From the NCBI GenBank assembly GCA_002049455.2, contig KV919162.1:1-59496 (forward strand): DNA of 59,496 nt. Direction: 5' to 3'. Both the position numbers and the translations under genes were made by a program. Positions within the stretch are counted from its first letter, which is position 1. The number at the start of each line of letters is the position of its first letter. The notes beneath the pieces were generated by a model, which saw nothing but the letters and a program-made list of their open reading frames with translations, did not search any database and was not told the DNA's origin. Shown piece by piece: positions 1 through 10,100 of this stretch. The DNA comes from Porphyra umbilicalis. Lineage: Eukaryota; Rhodophyta; Bangiophyceae; Bangiales; Bangiaceae.

Positions 1-94
1 CGTCGGGGGGCAGGCTGGCCAGCAGGGCGGCCAGGTTGGCCTTGTTCAGCGTGAGCACAGTGGTGCCCTGGCCGCCCGCAGTGGCTGGGGGCAT
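1..94 (-). CDS. N-terminal fragment of an unidentified protein, cut by the window edge
   Basis: Reading the minus strand from an ATG at 94, an open frame runs to base 1 and off the window. It begins MPPATAGGQGTTVLTLNKAN and continues through an Ala/Leu-rich stretch to PPD. Only 31 residues are visible, so no family can be named. The frame is also open upstream of the ATG to a CCGCCGCAG at about 115-123, which resembles the acceptor of the intron at 20277-20389. This ATG may therefore lie inside a second exon rather than be the true start. The gene is divergent from the coiled-coil gene at 811, with about 700 bp between them. That it is coding is inferred only from the open frame and residue composition. 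Confidence 0.35.
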   Translation of the reverse strand, partial: MPPATAGGQGTTVLTLNKANLAALLASLPPD

Positions 95-810
95 GTAATC
101 GGCCTGATCAGCTGCGGCGGGGGGGCGGGGGCGCACTGGTGTGCTGAGGCCAGGCGAGCGTAGTCTGCTGCGGCACCAGTGCGCCGGAGCACCGGTGCTG
201 TGCCACTGCGCGCCGGCGCGCATGCCCCCTGAGCCGAGAACTTACGCTTCTGTGCGACATGATGTGTGCACGACTGCCGGGATCTGCACAGGCCTGCCCG
301 GGGCGCGCGTCTAGCTTGTCTGACCCGTGCCGAGAGATGGTGCTGCACCCCGCGGCGCTGCAAGCGGACGTGCCGCCCCCGCGTTGCCACAAAAACAGTC
401 AGGCAGTGCTGGTACGCACAAGCGTGGATGCTGCCTGTGGCTGGCTCTGGGCACGGTGGATCTCATGTGGCGCGAGCAGAGGAGAAATGATGCGGAAGTT
501 GGTGTGCTGAGCGCGCCTGCCCAGCTCTGCCCAAACGTTGCACACGCTTCAAGCTCTTCATGAACACGCAGGCTGTAGGCAAGACGCGTCACTGTTATCG
601 CCGTGCGCTGTGCCCCCTGGCAGCGCATGGCGAGCTGCCCAAGGTTGGCGTGCTGCGGCGAAACCAACACGCCAACGGCCCCGCGGCAGTGCGCGGTCTG
701 CAGCACACTTTGGCGAGCCTGTCGACACACTGCCAGCACCCCTGTGTCGTTCTACACCCCGTTGTTCCCCCCACATCGACACCCACTTGCCTCTGAAGCG
801 CCTGCCAGTC
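95..810. other. Divergent intergenic region
   Basis: About 700 bp between the left-edge minus gene and the plus gene at 811. Several short open frames on both strands look like by-products of high G+C (Arg/Ala/Pro-rich, mutually overlapping). No tRNA-like fold, tandem repeat or clear TATA box was seen. It probably holds the 5' ends of two divergent genes and possibly a 5' exon of the left gene. Confidence 0.4.
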
Positions 811-1686
811 ATGGCTGCCGAGCAGCACACCAGTGCGCCGGCTGGCGCAGAAGAGAGCCTGCCGGCAGTGGAGCTGGCGCAGGCCATCCTGGAAGCGAGC
901 TCGAAGCGCCTCATTCCCGAAGCTCCGCATACCCATGCGGGTGCTGCAGGAGGGGTCCCCGAGGAGCCCCCCGTGCCAAGCGAGGAGCAGCAGCGGCAGT
1001 GGGACGTGGTGGCGTCTGCGCGCGCCGCGGTGCAGGCGCGCGCCGCCCACGACGCCGAGGCGCAGCGCGTCGAACTGCTGATGCAGGCTGGGGCAGCGAT
1101 GGAAGAACTTGGGCTGCCGCCTGCTGCCGCTTCGGCGGTGCTGCAGGGCATTCGCGGCGCCGCTGTGCTCGCGGCGGGGCAAGGCGCCGGGGCCGAGGAA
1201 GTGCACCACGCAGCGGTGGAGCACGCCATGGCACTTCCTGAGGTGGCAGGCTTCGCTGCAGAGCAGGGTGTGCAAGGTCATGGGCAGATCCGCAGCGTGG
1301 TGCAGAAGACTGCAGCAGCAGTCGCGGCCCAGCTGCAGGCCGCCGTGCAGCCTGCCGAGGAAGACGTGGCGGAGCACCTGGCGCTGGTGCAGGCGGGGCT
1401 GCTGCAGCTGGCGCACAGGCTAGAAGGGCAGTTGATGGAGCAGCGAGCTCAGCTGCGCGAGTCGCAGGCAGAAGCCGCGGCACTGCGAGGTGAATTGCGT
1501 GCTGCAGCTGTGCGGGAGGAGGAGGCGGCGGCCCAGGCTGCAGCTGTGCGGGAGGAGGCGGCGGCCCAGGCTGCAGCCGCGGAGGCGCGCACTGCCCAGC
1601 TGCAGGAGCAGCTGGCCGCAATGGCGGAACTGCTGGACACACACTCGCGCATGATCGCAGCCCTGTCACGCAGGGTGGATGCGTAG
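811..1686 (+). CDS. Ala/Glu-rich coiled-coil protein of unknown function
   Basis: Codes for 291 residues from the ATG at 811 (MAAEQHTSAPAGAEESLP) to a TAG at 1684-1686. The frame is open farther upstream, but that part is Arg/Pro-rich with no good start, so 811 is chosen. The first 60 residues are Pro/Ala-rich and probably disordered. Two Ala-rich helical segments follow, and the last 100 residues or so form a long charged helix (EQRAQLRESQAEAAALRGEL, then VREEEAAAQAA units) that should be a coiled coil. No signal peptide, membrane segment or catalytic motif is visible. It is convergent with the gene at 1749-2846, with only 62 bp between the two stop codons, so the 3' UTRs must overlap or be very short. 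I do not recognise the family; a cytoplasmic structural or scaffold role is a guess. Confidence 0.6.
   Translation: MAAEQHTSAPAGAEESLPAVELAQAILEASSKRLIPEAPHTHAGAAGGVPEEPPVPSEEQQRQWDVVASARAAVQARAAHDAEAQRVELLMQAGAAMEELGLPPAAASAVLQGIRGAAVLAAGQGAGAEEVHHAAVEHAMALPEVAGFAAEQGVQGHGQIRSVVQKTAAAVAAQLQAAVQPAEEDVAEHLALVQAGLLQLAHRLEGQLMEQRAQLRESQAEAAALRGELRAAAVREEEAAAQAAAVREEAAAQAAAAEARTAQLQEQLAAMAELLDTHSRMIAALSRRVDA
1501..1578 (+). repeat. In-frame tandem duplication in the coiled coil
   Basis: A 36-nt unit (1501-1536) encoding AAAVREEEAAAQ is followed by a 33-nt copy (1537-1569) encoding AAAVREEAAAQ and a short third start. The copies differ by one GAG codon. Both length changes are multiples of three, as expected for a coding repeat under selection. 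Confidence 0.7.
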
Positions 1687-1748
1687 CAGTAGCGCAGGCG
1701 AAATGCAGCGTGTGGCAAGCAAGTGGCACAGCCGGGCATTGCATGGCA

Positions 1749-2846
1749 CTAGCCGCCGTTGCGGGCGCGCTGCCGCAGCGCCCCTCGCAGCACGCAGTGC
1801 AGGGCCGCCAGCAGCGCCACGGGCGTGAGCACCGGCATGGCGACGCCTGCGGCGTACCCCGGGTTCAGCGCCAGGTACGCCTCCTCGAAGCGAGACAGCT
1901 GTCCGGCGGGCTTGTGGCAGTCGCGCAGGACGCCCCACGTGGTGGAGGGGCGGGGGGGCAGGGGCAGCTCTGCTGGGGGCAGTGCCGCGCGGGCCGCGGT
2001 GATCCGTGCCTCCACTTGGTCGGCGCCCGGCCGCAGCAACGCCCACTGCGTGCCGTCGGGCAGGCTGCGCCGCAGCACCTGAGCGCCGTCCTCCTCCTCG
2101 TGCGCCAGCATGCGAACCAGCACGTCTTGGGCGGCCGCCTGCGTGGCGGCGGGCACTGGCGCCCAGGCGCCGCTGCCCGCCGGCGCGGCAGGCAGCGTGC
2201 CCGCGAACTTCTTGGCCAGCGCCGCCCAGGACATGGGCCCGTCAGAGGCAATGTGCACGAAAGCGGTGCCGCCGTCCCGCCACGCTGCAGCCAGCGCGTG
2301 CAGCGTGGTGCGAACTGCTGGCCACCAGCTGCCCCCCCGCGCTGCCGGCAGCAGCATGGTGTCCCCCAGCGCCACCACGTGGTGGGCAGCACCAGTGCTG
2401 CAGCCCGCCACCCGCAGGTGCTGCAGAGTGTAGAAGCCGACCATCTCGGCGCCAGCGTGGTGCGACACCAGTTGGGGCGCTGTCACGGCGGAGAGGGGGG
2501 GCAGGGGCGGCTTGGAAGCGCCAGGCTTGGCTGGCGCACCGGTGGGAGAGGAGCAATTTCCGCTGCAGTGCACGCGCTGTGCCACGGCTTCCCAGTCAAC
2601 AACACAGCCACAGGCACTGCACACTGCCTTTTCCACAGAGGTCTGGTCCACTGGGGGGCTTGCCGTGGCAGGCGCAGCCGCGGAGCACGCAGGGTAGGCT
2701 CGCTCGGCGACTGGCCCGTGCACGGCGTCCGCCGCAAACTGCACCGCACACCGCTGCGTCAAGCCCACGTTGTACACGGCGTACGCCTGGCGAAGCAAAG
2801 AAGCAGTCACTTCCCTTCCCGGAGTAACAACGCGCCGGAGCGCCAT
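1749..2846 (-). CDS. Hypothetical protein with CxxC motif and C-terminal membrane anchor
   Basis: An ATG at 2846 (MALRRVVTPGREVTASLLRQ) gives 365 residues ending ...RGALRQRARNGG. The frame stays open upstream to about 3218 but has no better ATG. Features in order: a basic N-terminus; around residue 75 a CSACGC and then HCSGNC, a possible zinc-binding or disulfide group; a Pro/Ala linker; a mixed region with FYTLQHLRV, HHVVALGDTMLLP and FVHIASDGPMSW that looks like an alternating sheet/helix fold; and near the C-terminus one hydrophobic segment (AAGVAMPVLTPVALLAALHC) followed by an Arg-rich tail. No N-terminal signal peptide is seen, so it could be a tail-anchored protein with a cytosolic body. 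I do not recognise the family. It lies downstream of, and on the same strand as, the giant gene ending at 3294, with 447 bp between them. Confidence 0.55.
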   Translation of the reverse strand: MALRRVVTPGREVTASLLRQAYAVYNVGLTQRCAVQFAADAVHGPVAERAYPACSAAAPATASPPVDQTSVEKAVCSACGCVVDWEAVAQRVHCSGNCSSPTGAPAKPGASKPPLPPLSAVTAPQLVSHHAGAEMVGFYTLQHLRVAGCSTGAAHHVVALGDTMLLPAARGGSWWPAVRTTLHALAAAWRDGGTAFVHIASDGPMSWAALAKKFAGTLPAAPAGSGAWAPVPAATQAAAQDVLVRMLAHEEEDGAQVLRRSLPDGTQWALLRPGADQVEARITAARAALPPAELPLPPRPSTTWGVLRDCHKPAGQLSRFEEAYLALNPGYAAGVAMPVLTPVALLAALHCVLRGALRQRARNGG

Positions 2847-3293
2847 GTTGCTGAGCGCTGTGCTGCGCAGCGGCGGCGCACCAGTGGTGCGGCGGAGCGG
2901 GACAGTGCACAGCGCGGGGCGTGGGGGCAGGGACAGGCAGAGGCACGGTAGGGGTGAAGCGCGCCAAGCGAGTGTGTGTGCAGGGGATCTGTGCTGCCAG
3001 GAGGTGGGAAGTGCCGCGGAGCGAGCAGTGCGGCTGAGGACAGGCAACTTCTGGGAATCGCAGCGCAGCGTGGCCAGCAGGCTGTGATCTCGCAGTGGCA
3101 GCAGCCAGCAACGCGAAGAGCCAGTGCGATCCTGCGCGCAAGCAAATGCAAGTGAGTGCGCGGTGAGGGCATGTGAAAGGCAGTGAATTTGAGTGGCGAG
3201 CTTGAACGGCACAGCCAACGCAGCTGCTCCGCCAAGCCTTCCACTTGCGTGCTCAGCACGCGGTCAGTTCCCCCTCGTCCAGTTGGTCCAGTC
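2847..3293. other. Intergenic region between two minus-strand genes
   Basis: 447 bp holding the 3' end of the giant minus gene and the 5' region of the gene starting at 2846. No repeat, RNA gene or recognisable polyadenylation element was found. Open frames here are not supported by a good start or composition. Confidence 0.4.
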
Positions 3294-6200
3294 TCAGAAG
3301 GACACGCACAGCGCGGTGGCGACGTCATCCACCGCGCAGGCCTCCACGTCAGTGTCGTCACACAGCGCCCGGAAGCCGTCAGACGCTTGCCACGGTGACC
3401 AGGCGCCCGCTGCGTTCTTGGCGCGCACAGACACATACACACGGCTGCCCACGGGCCACCGCACGGCTCCGGCTGCTGCCTCCAGTGTGATGGGCACGGT
3501 GGCTTCCAGCGCCCTCCCGGCGGACGCACAGGCGCGCACGTCCCCGCGCTGTTCGTCTGTGCGGGTGCCCAGGCACCATTCGTACTCGGCCACGCCGCTC
3601 TCGCTGTCTTGCGCCGCAGCCCAGGCGGCTGTGAAGGTAGAGCCCTCCTGCGCCAGGACGCAGTCTGCGTCGGCTGTATCGCTGCCGTCCAGCACCGCTC
3701 GCGCGGCGCCAGCTGTCCACGTGGGCGGGGTGTCGTCCACGGACAGCTGGGCGGCCAGCAGCACAGTGCTGGCTCCTGCCGTGTTGCGCAGGCCTGCGAC
3801 CACATGCAGCGTGTCGCCGTGCTCCACCCCTGTGCTGGGCGTCTGCTGCGAGATGGGCGACGCCGCAGGCCGCAGCAGCACAGTGCTGTGCCCTTCCCAG
3901 AACTCCGCCTCGCTGCTCCCGCTGGCGCAGCTGCAGGCAGTCGCAGTCCAGCTCTGCAGCGAGCCGTCTCGCCGCAGCGCAGGCACCGCCACAGTCGTGG
4001 CGGCGCACTGCGGCAGGCCTGGCACCTCCACCGGCGCTTCCCCGCGCAGGAGGCTCTGCAAGGGCAGCTGCCCCACTGCGCCGGGTCCGCGCGCCACGAT
4101 GACGCCCAGCCCCAGCCAGCCCAGCCCGGACTGGCGGTCTCCAAGCCCGCTGGTCTGCAGCAGCAGCCCATCTTGCAGCGCAGCTGACGTGACGTACCGC
4201 TGCTCTGCTGCCAGCAGCGGCTCGCCGTGGGCCGCGCAGAGTGCCTTCTGCGTCGCTGCAACCGTGGCACTCGCCAGCGAGCCTGGCCCAGCGCTGCTTG
4301 CAGCTGTGTCATGCTGCCGGGCACCGGCAGCAGGCTGCCCTGCGGCGCAGGGGCCGTCGTGTCCATGCGCCCCAGCGCCGCCACCCCCGTGGTGGACAGG
4401 CCCGCGTAGCTCGTGCTGGTCAGCGCCAGCCACAGCAGCGAGTCGGACTGGGCGCTGTCCGGGCTCAGGGCCAGCGCCAGCGCGCCAGAGGCGCTTGGTG
4501 GAGCCGGCCACGTCTGGCTGGCGCCCGGTGTGCGCCAGCTGGCTGCCCTGCACCACACTGCCCACCATGGCGGTGAAGGTGGCCACCCCCGCAGCAGCGT
4601 CTTGCGCGGCGCTCACGTTCAGCGCCAGCTGTGGCACCAGCGGCAAGAAGGGCAGGCCTTCCGGGTCCACGCTGGCAGCCAGTGCTGCGGCCGAGACCGC
4701 GTCGGGGCTGGTCGCTGCCGCGCCGGCCACGTGGGCCAGCGGCACCGCGAGTGGCGCCATGCAGGCACCACCGCCCGGCTGCACCAGCGACTGCGTGATG
4801 CTGGACGCAGGCGCTGCCAGCACGGCAACGACGTCAGCCTGCACTCCGCCCGTGTCGCAGCCAGCGGGGGTGCTGACGGTCAGCGCAGGCAGCGGCGGCG
4901 GCGAGCGCACGAGGTGCACAGACGGCGCTTGCAGCGGCACAGAGCGGCCGGAGGCGAGGACCACGTCCACCGCAGCCTCCACAGCCACTGCGCTGGCGGC
5001 CACACAGCTTGCACTGCAAAGCCCGGTGCCGTACCGGCCTCTTGCAGCTGCAGGTGCGCACTAGCGTCCAGCACCGCGCTGTCCAGCGGCGTGGCAGCTC
5101 CCGCGACGTCCACTGCCTGCACCGCCCACGCACTGCGCGCAGGGGCACCGCAACAGGCTGCAGCGCGGGCAGCTGGAAGGCCAGCGGCGAGCCAGCGGCC
5201 TGCACCCAGCGCTGCAGGGGAGGAGACCAGGCGGCGGATGTGGGCACGACTTCAGCGGCAGGCGCTCCTGGCGCCTGCGCCACCAGCTGCACCTGCACGC
5301 CGCCCTCGTCGTTCGCCAGGATGGGGACACGAACACCGTGCTGTGCCCCGCGCCGTTCACCCCCCGCAGCAGCACGACTGTGGGCGCGCTCAGGTCGGTG
5401 TCGCTGTCCAGGTCCAGCTGCAGGCTGGTCAGGGACACCGTGGCGCCAGGGAAGCTGGCGGTGGGGCTCCACTGCAGCCCAGCCGCGACTGCCCCAGCGC
5501 CCACGCCGTCGCACGGCGCCGGGGCAGGCAGGCGCAGCAGCGCCAGCTCTGACGCCACAACGCCGCTGACGGTTCAGTGGCACCGGCAGCAGCAGTGCCA
5601 GCGTGGCGCCTGCTCGCACCACGACGGTCGGCACGGTTGCGCTGCCGTTGCACCGCGAAGCGCCCAGCCCGGCGCAGCGAGGGACAGCGCTGCGCCGCTG
5701 GAGGCAGCGCTGGCCACAGCCTGTAGCAAAGGCGGCGGCTTCCCATGCAGTTCGCTGCGCAGCAGCGCAGTGGACGGCCCTCCACCACACCTGCAGGGCC
5801 TTGGAACGCCGGCGGCGACCAGGGAGCATCCACAGTGACGCGTGTCACGGCCCGGATGCGCCTGCCTGCAGCGGTCATGGCCACCAGCGTGATGGCGTAG
5901 CTGTGCCCATGCGCCAGCATGAGGCCTGTGAGCAGCCCGCTCGCGTTGCTGCGCTGAGTGGGCCGCTCCAGGCAGGGGCGCCGTGTCCCACCCATCGCCA
6001 GCACCAGCGGCGCCCCCACCGCCTCGTCCACGGTGCCGTTCACACGAGAGGCAGTCACCAGCACGTGCGTGAGGGGCGCTGTGCTGTGCACCTCCCACTC
6101 GAAGGCCACCTCGCTGGTGCTGGCCTGGAAGGGCGCTGGCGTCTTCACGCTGGCCACCGGCGCGTCGCCCTCCACGCCCACCAGCTCGCTGGCGGCAGTG

Positions 6201-7150
6201 CTGCGCAGCCCAGCTGCGTTGTGCGCTTCCACGTGCACCCGCAGCTGGGCGCCTTCCGCAAGCGGCGTCTCCAGGCACAGCGTGGACAGAGCTGCGTCGT
6301 CGCTGTCGCACGTCGCACTCCAGCGCACAACAGTGGCGCGGCCCACGCGCACAAGGGGCGTGAGCTCGCCGCCGCCGTCGTCCCGCAGCTGCACAGAGTA
6401 CGTGAGCGGCGTGCCAGCCGCGGCAGCCTCCACGTCGCTCCAGTGCCAGCATGCCAGCACCTGCTGCCGCGAGCGCTGCCACTGGGGCGCGCCCGCCTGC
6501 AGCGCAGCCGTGCGAGCCGTGCACACACTGCCAGTTGCCAGTGCCACCAGCGCAGGAGGCGTGCTGTCCAGCACCACGCCTGGGGACGCCAGCTGTGTCA
6601 CGACTCCATCGGCGTTCCACGCCCGCAGCACGCCGTGCACAGCTTGGCCAGTGGCGTTCATGCCAGCCGGCGCCTCGCAGTGCCCCGCCGCCAGGAAGGC
6701 CTCGCTCAGAGGCGCAACGTCCGCCATGGGCGCCAGGTCGTCGGCGCCCGGCTGCGTGCCCCAGCCGCACTGCAAGCGCACCACGCCAGACTGCGCGTCC
6801 GCCACGCGCGTCCAAGCCAGCGCCAGCGGGGCTGCAGCACCGTGCAGCACGCGCTGGGAGGGACCCGCGCTGCCGTTCACTGCCGCATCCCACAGGCGGG
6901 CCACGGTGGGCGGGGACGTGTCCGCCGGCGTGGACACGATGCTGACGCCCGCCAGGCGCCCAGCTCCGTTCACAGACGTCAGCGACAGGAACGCGCGCTG
7001 TCCGTGCTGCAGGCTTGCGGCTCCAGCGCCAGCCACAATGGCAGCGTCTGTGCTGCCCAGCGGTGCAGGTGCCGCCGCAGCCACGCTGCCGGCCACGGAG
7101 CCCACGCCAACCAGCGTGTCGTGCACGCCGGAGTGCGGGTCTGTCAGCGC
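3294..7150 (-). other. Fibronectin-III-like repeat block B and C-terminus of the minus gene
   Basis: Linkers ADTSPPTVAR (6920), LDSTPPALV (6570) and VDDTPPTW (3730) and strands such as YVSVRAKNAAGAWS mark further repeats. Between about 5800 and 4000 the composition is Ala/Val/Leu-rich with few FN3 landmarks and several frame changes, so repeat boundaries there are uncertain. The last repeat ends ASDGFRALCDDTDVEACAVD and stops 11 residues later, without a membrane segment or GPI-type hydrophobic tail. Confidence 0.5.
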
Positions 7151-10100
7151 AGAGCTGTTCAGCACCAGCAGCGTGTTGCTGCCAGCGCCTGCGGCGCTGC
7201 AGGCGCTGCAGGCGCCCGCCTCATCGCCCGCGCCCGGCTTGAAGGTGCCCAGCGGACAGGGCTCGCACGCTGCACCAGGGTGGGCCGGTAGCTGCCCGCC
7301 GAGCACAGCCCCGCAGCGTGCGCCGCCGGCAGTGCTGGCAACGTGACACCTGCGCCGCCACCGGCGGGGCAGGGTCCGCACAGCGCCTGCTCGTTGCCCA
7401 CGGCTGGCTTGCAGGTGCCTGCGGCGCAGGGCGCGCAGGCGCCCAGGTCCGGCGCCAAGTAGTGCCCTGCAGCACAGTGGCAGGCGCCGCCGCCATGCTG
7501 CAGGTCAGGCACAAACACGGCGCCTGCGTCTGCGCAGCCACAGGTGCTGCGGTTGCCCGCCAGCGGCAGCACTGCGCTGGCCACGCGCCGCAGGGTGACA
7601 GCGTCCAGGCCCTCCGCTCCGCTGGCGTCGCACACCACGCCGTTGCTGGAGGCGCTGCTGGAGAAGCCGGCAGCGTTGTGCGCGGTCACTGTGACGTGCA
7701 CGCGGCGCCCGTCCTGCAGCGCCAGCGGGGCAGCCACAGCGCGGTCTCGGCCGGACACGCGGGACGGCAGCAGGTCGCACAGACCGGGCGCGGAGCCGGC
7801 GCACCACGCGTACGCCGTCACGCCAGAGGGGTCTGTGAAGGCGCCCCAGGTCGCCTGCACGCGGCTGCAGTCCCGCGTGTACTCTGAGTCCATCTGCGGC
7901 TGCGGGCCATCCCGCACGGGCGCAGTCCGCGGCCCGGTCAGGACGATGTAGGCGCCGTCAGAGGACACGACCGTGGCCAGCCCCGCCCCGTTCCGGGCCG
8001 TGACGTCGCAGCGGTACAGCTGCTGGTCACTCAGGTGCCAGGAGCCAGTGCGAACGTGTGCCCCGCTGCGCTCGCTGGCAGCGAAGCTGTGGCCACCTGC
8101 GCGACCCCGCCGGCCGTCACGTGCTGCAGGCGCACGTCGTAGCCGTTCAGGGGTGTCAGGTCGTCCTCGAAGCCGGCCCAGGAGCAGGTGTACGAGTCAG
8201 TGGCCGTGAAGAAGTGCTCGTCTTGCTGCCCAGCCCCGTCCCAGACGCGCCCAGGCTGGGGCGCCGTCACGTCCACCACCACGGCGCGGGAGGTGGACAG
8301 CGCCAAGTGCCCGGTGGGGTTCACTCCCCGCAGCGTGACGTAGTGTGGCGTGCCGGGGTGCAGAGCCAGCCCGGTGAACGTGAAGCTTGTAGCGTTGCCC
8401 ACGTTGTGGAAGCGCTGCACTTGCTCGCCAAACGCGTTGGTGCCCAGCGCAACGTCGTAGCTCAGCAGCTGCCCCGGCACTTGGGCGTCTGCAAAGTGCG
8501 CCCACGCCACGGCCAGCTCAGAGGTGGAGCGCTGTACAGCGTGGCGCTGCCGCCGTCCAGCTGCAGCGCCCCCGGCAGGAGCACCGCGCTGGCGTTGGGA
8601 GCCGTCACGTCGGGCACGAACGACGCGCTGTACGTGTTGGTGTGGGTGGCAGAGCGCACCAGCAGCGTCACCACGTACCGCGTGCCCAGGGCCAGAGACA
8701 GGCCCGCCACCTCGTCGCTCAGCGCACTGCCGACGCTGCGCAGGGGCAGCGCGTCTTGGGCGCCCACCGCTGTGCCCAGCGACCACGCGAAGGTGAGCGT
8801 GTGGGGGATGACGTCGTCGCTGCCGCCAGCGACGCGGATGTCTGCCGCGTCCCAGCGCAGCGCCAGTGCCCTGCCACCGCGTCGTACTGCACCTGCAGGG
8901 GGGACACGCCCACGACGTCGCTGAGCCCCCCGTGGAGTCCACCAAGATGCCCCGCGTGGAGGACGACGCAGCCAGCCCAGCTCGGTTCAGCATGGTCACG
9001 GTGACAAAGTACGTGACACCGTCCACCAGCGGCGCCAGCGGCTCCGCCGTGCAGGCCGTGTCCACCCCCACTGAGAAGGCAGCCACAGTGTCGCAGCTGC
9101 CAGGCGCCGTGCCAGCGCAGCACGTAAAGTGCTGCAGCTGGCTCTGCTCGTCGAAGAAGGCCGAGCGCTGCTCCACGGCAGAGTACTGCCAAGACGCGTT
9201 CAGGTGCGTCGTGCTGGTCTGGTACAGCGCGTCCTCTGGCAGGGCGTGCGTGTTGAACACGCGGCCCGCAAAGGGCGGCGACGTGTCGGGCACAATGCCG
9301 CTGCTCTCCACGAAGGCGCTGGGCGAGCCGGCAGAATTCACGGCCCGCACGCGGATGCAGTGCCGCACGCCCTCCACCAGCGGCAACGCCAGCGCGGTGA
9401 AGGTGGTTGCTGTGGGCGGCACCACTGCCGTCCACGGGCGCACGTCCAGGTTGCTGGTCGGCACCGCGTCGCAGGTGCGCACGGCGTACTGGTACTCGTC
9501 GATGCGGCTGTCGGGCTCCTCGAAGGGCGCCCACGAGAACCGCAGGCTGCTGCCGGAGGAAGTGAAGGCGGCGTCCCCAGAGATGCCTGCAACCAGCTGC
9601 GTCACGTTGGCCCTGGCACGGGGGCGCTCGTGTCGTACACGACGCCGTCCGACACGATGTCCGTGAACAGGCCGTTGGATGCCACCGTGCGCAGCACGGT
9701 GAAGTACGTCGTGCCGTGCACCAGGCCAGCGCCGGCCCCGTGCTCGCAGCCGTGTCGGCGCCCACGTACGTCCAGGGCACCACATCCAGCACAGCCGCCG
9801 CCACCGGCGCGGCCGGCTGGCTCGGCAGCGCAGTCGTGGTCACGCCCCACAAGTGCGACACGACGCTGGCGGCACCGCCGTGAACCCGCCCCAGTGCGCC
9901 GACAGCTCGTCCACGGCAGTGCCGTGCTGGTCGGCCGCCGCGTCCCGGGGCACGTCGGTGTCGTGCAGGAACGCTGCCGCAGCGCTGGGTGGGCGGGACT
10001 CCAGCACCAGCGGCACGGGTGCAGCCTGCACCGTCAGCCCCGCGCGGTCGTGGCAGCGCACGTGCACCTCCACCGCGGTGGCGTCCGGCAGCCCCGTGAA

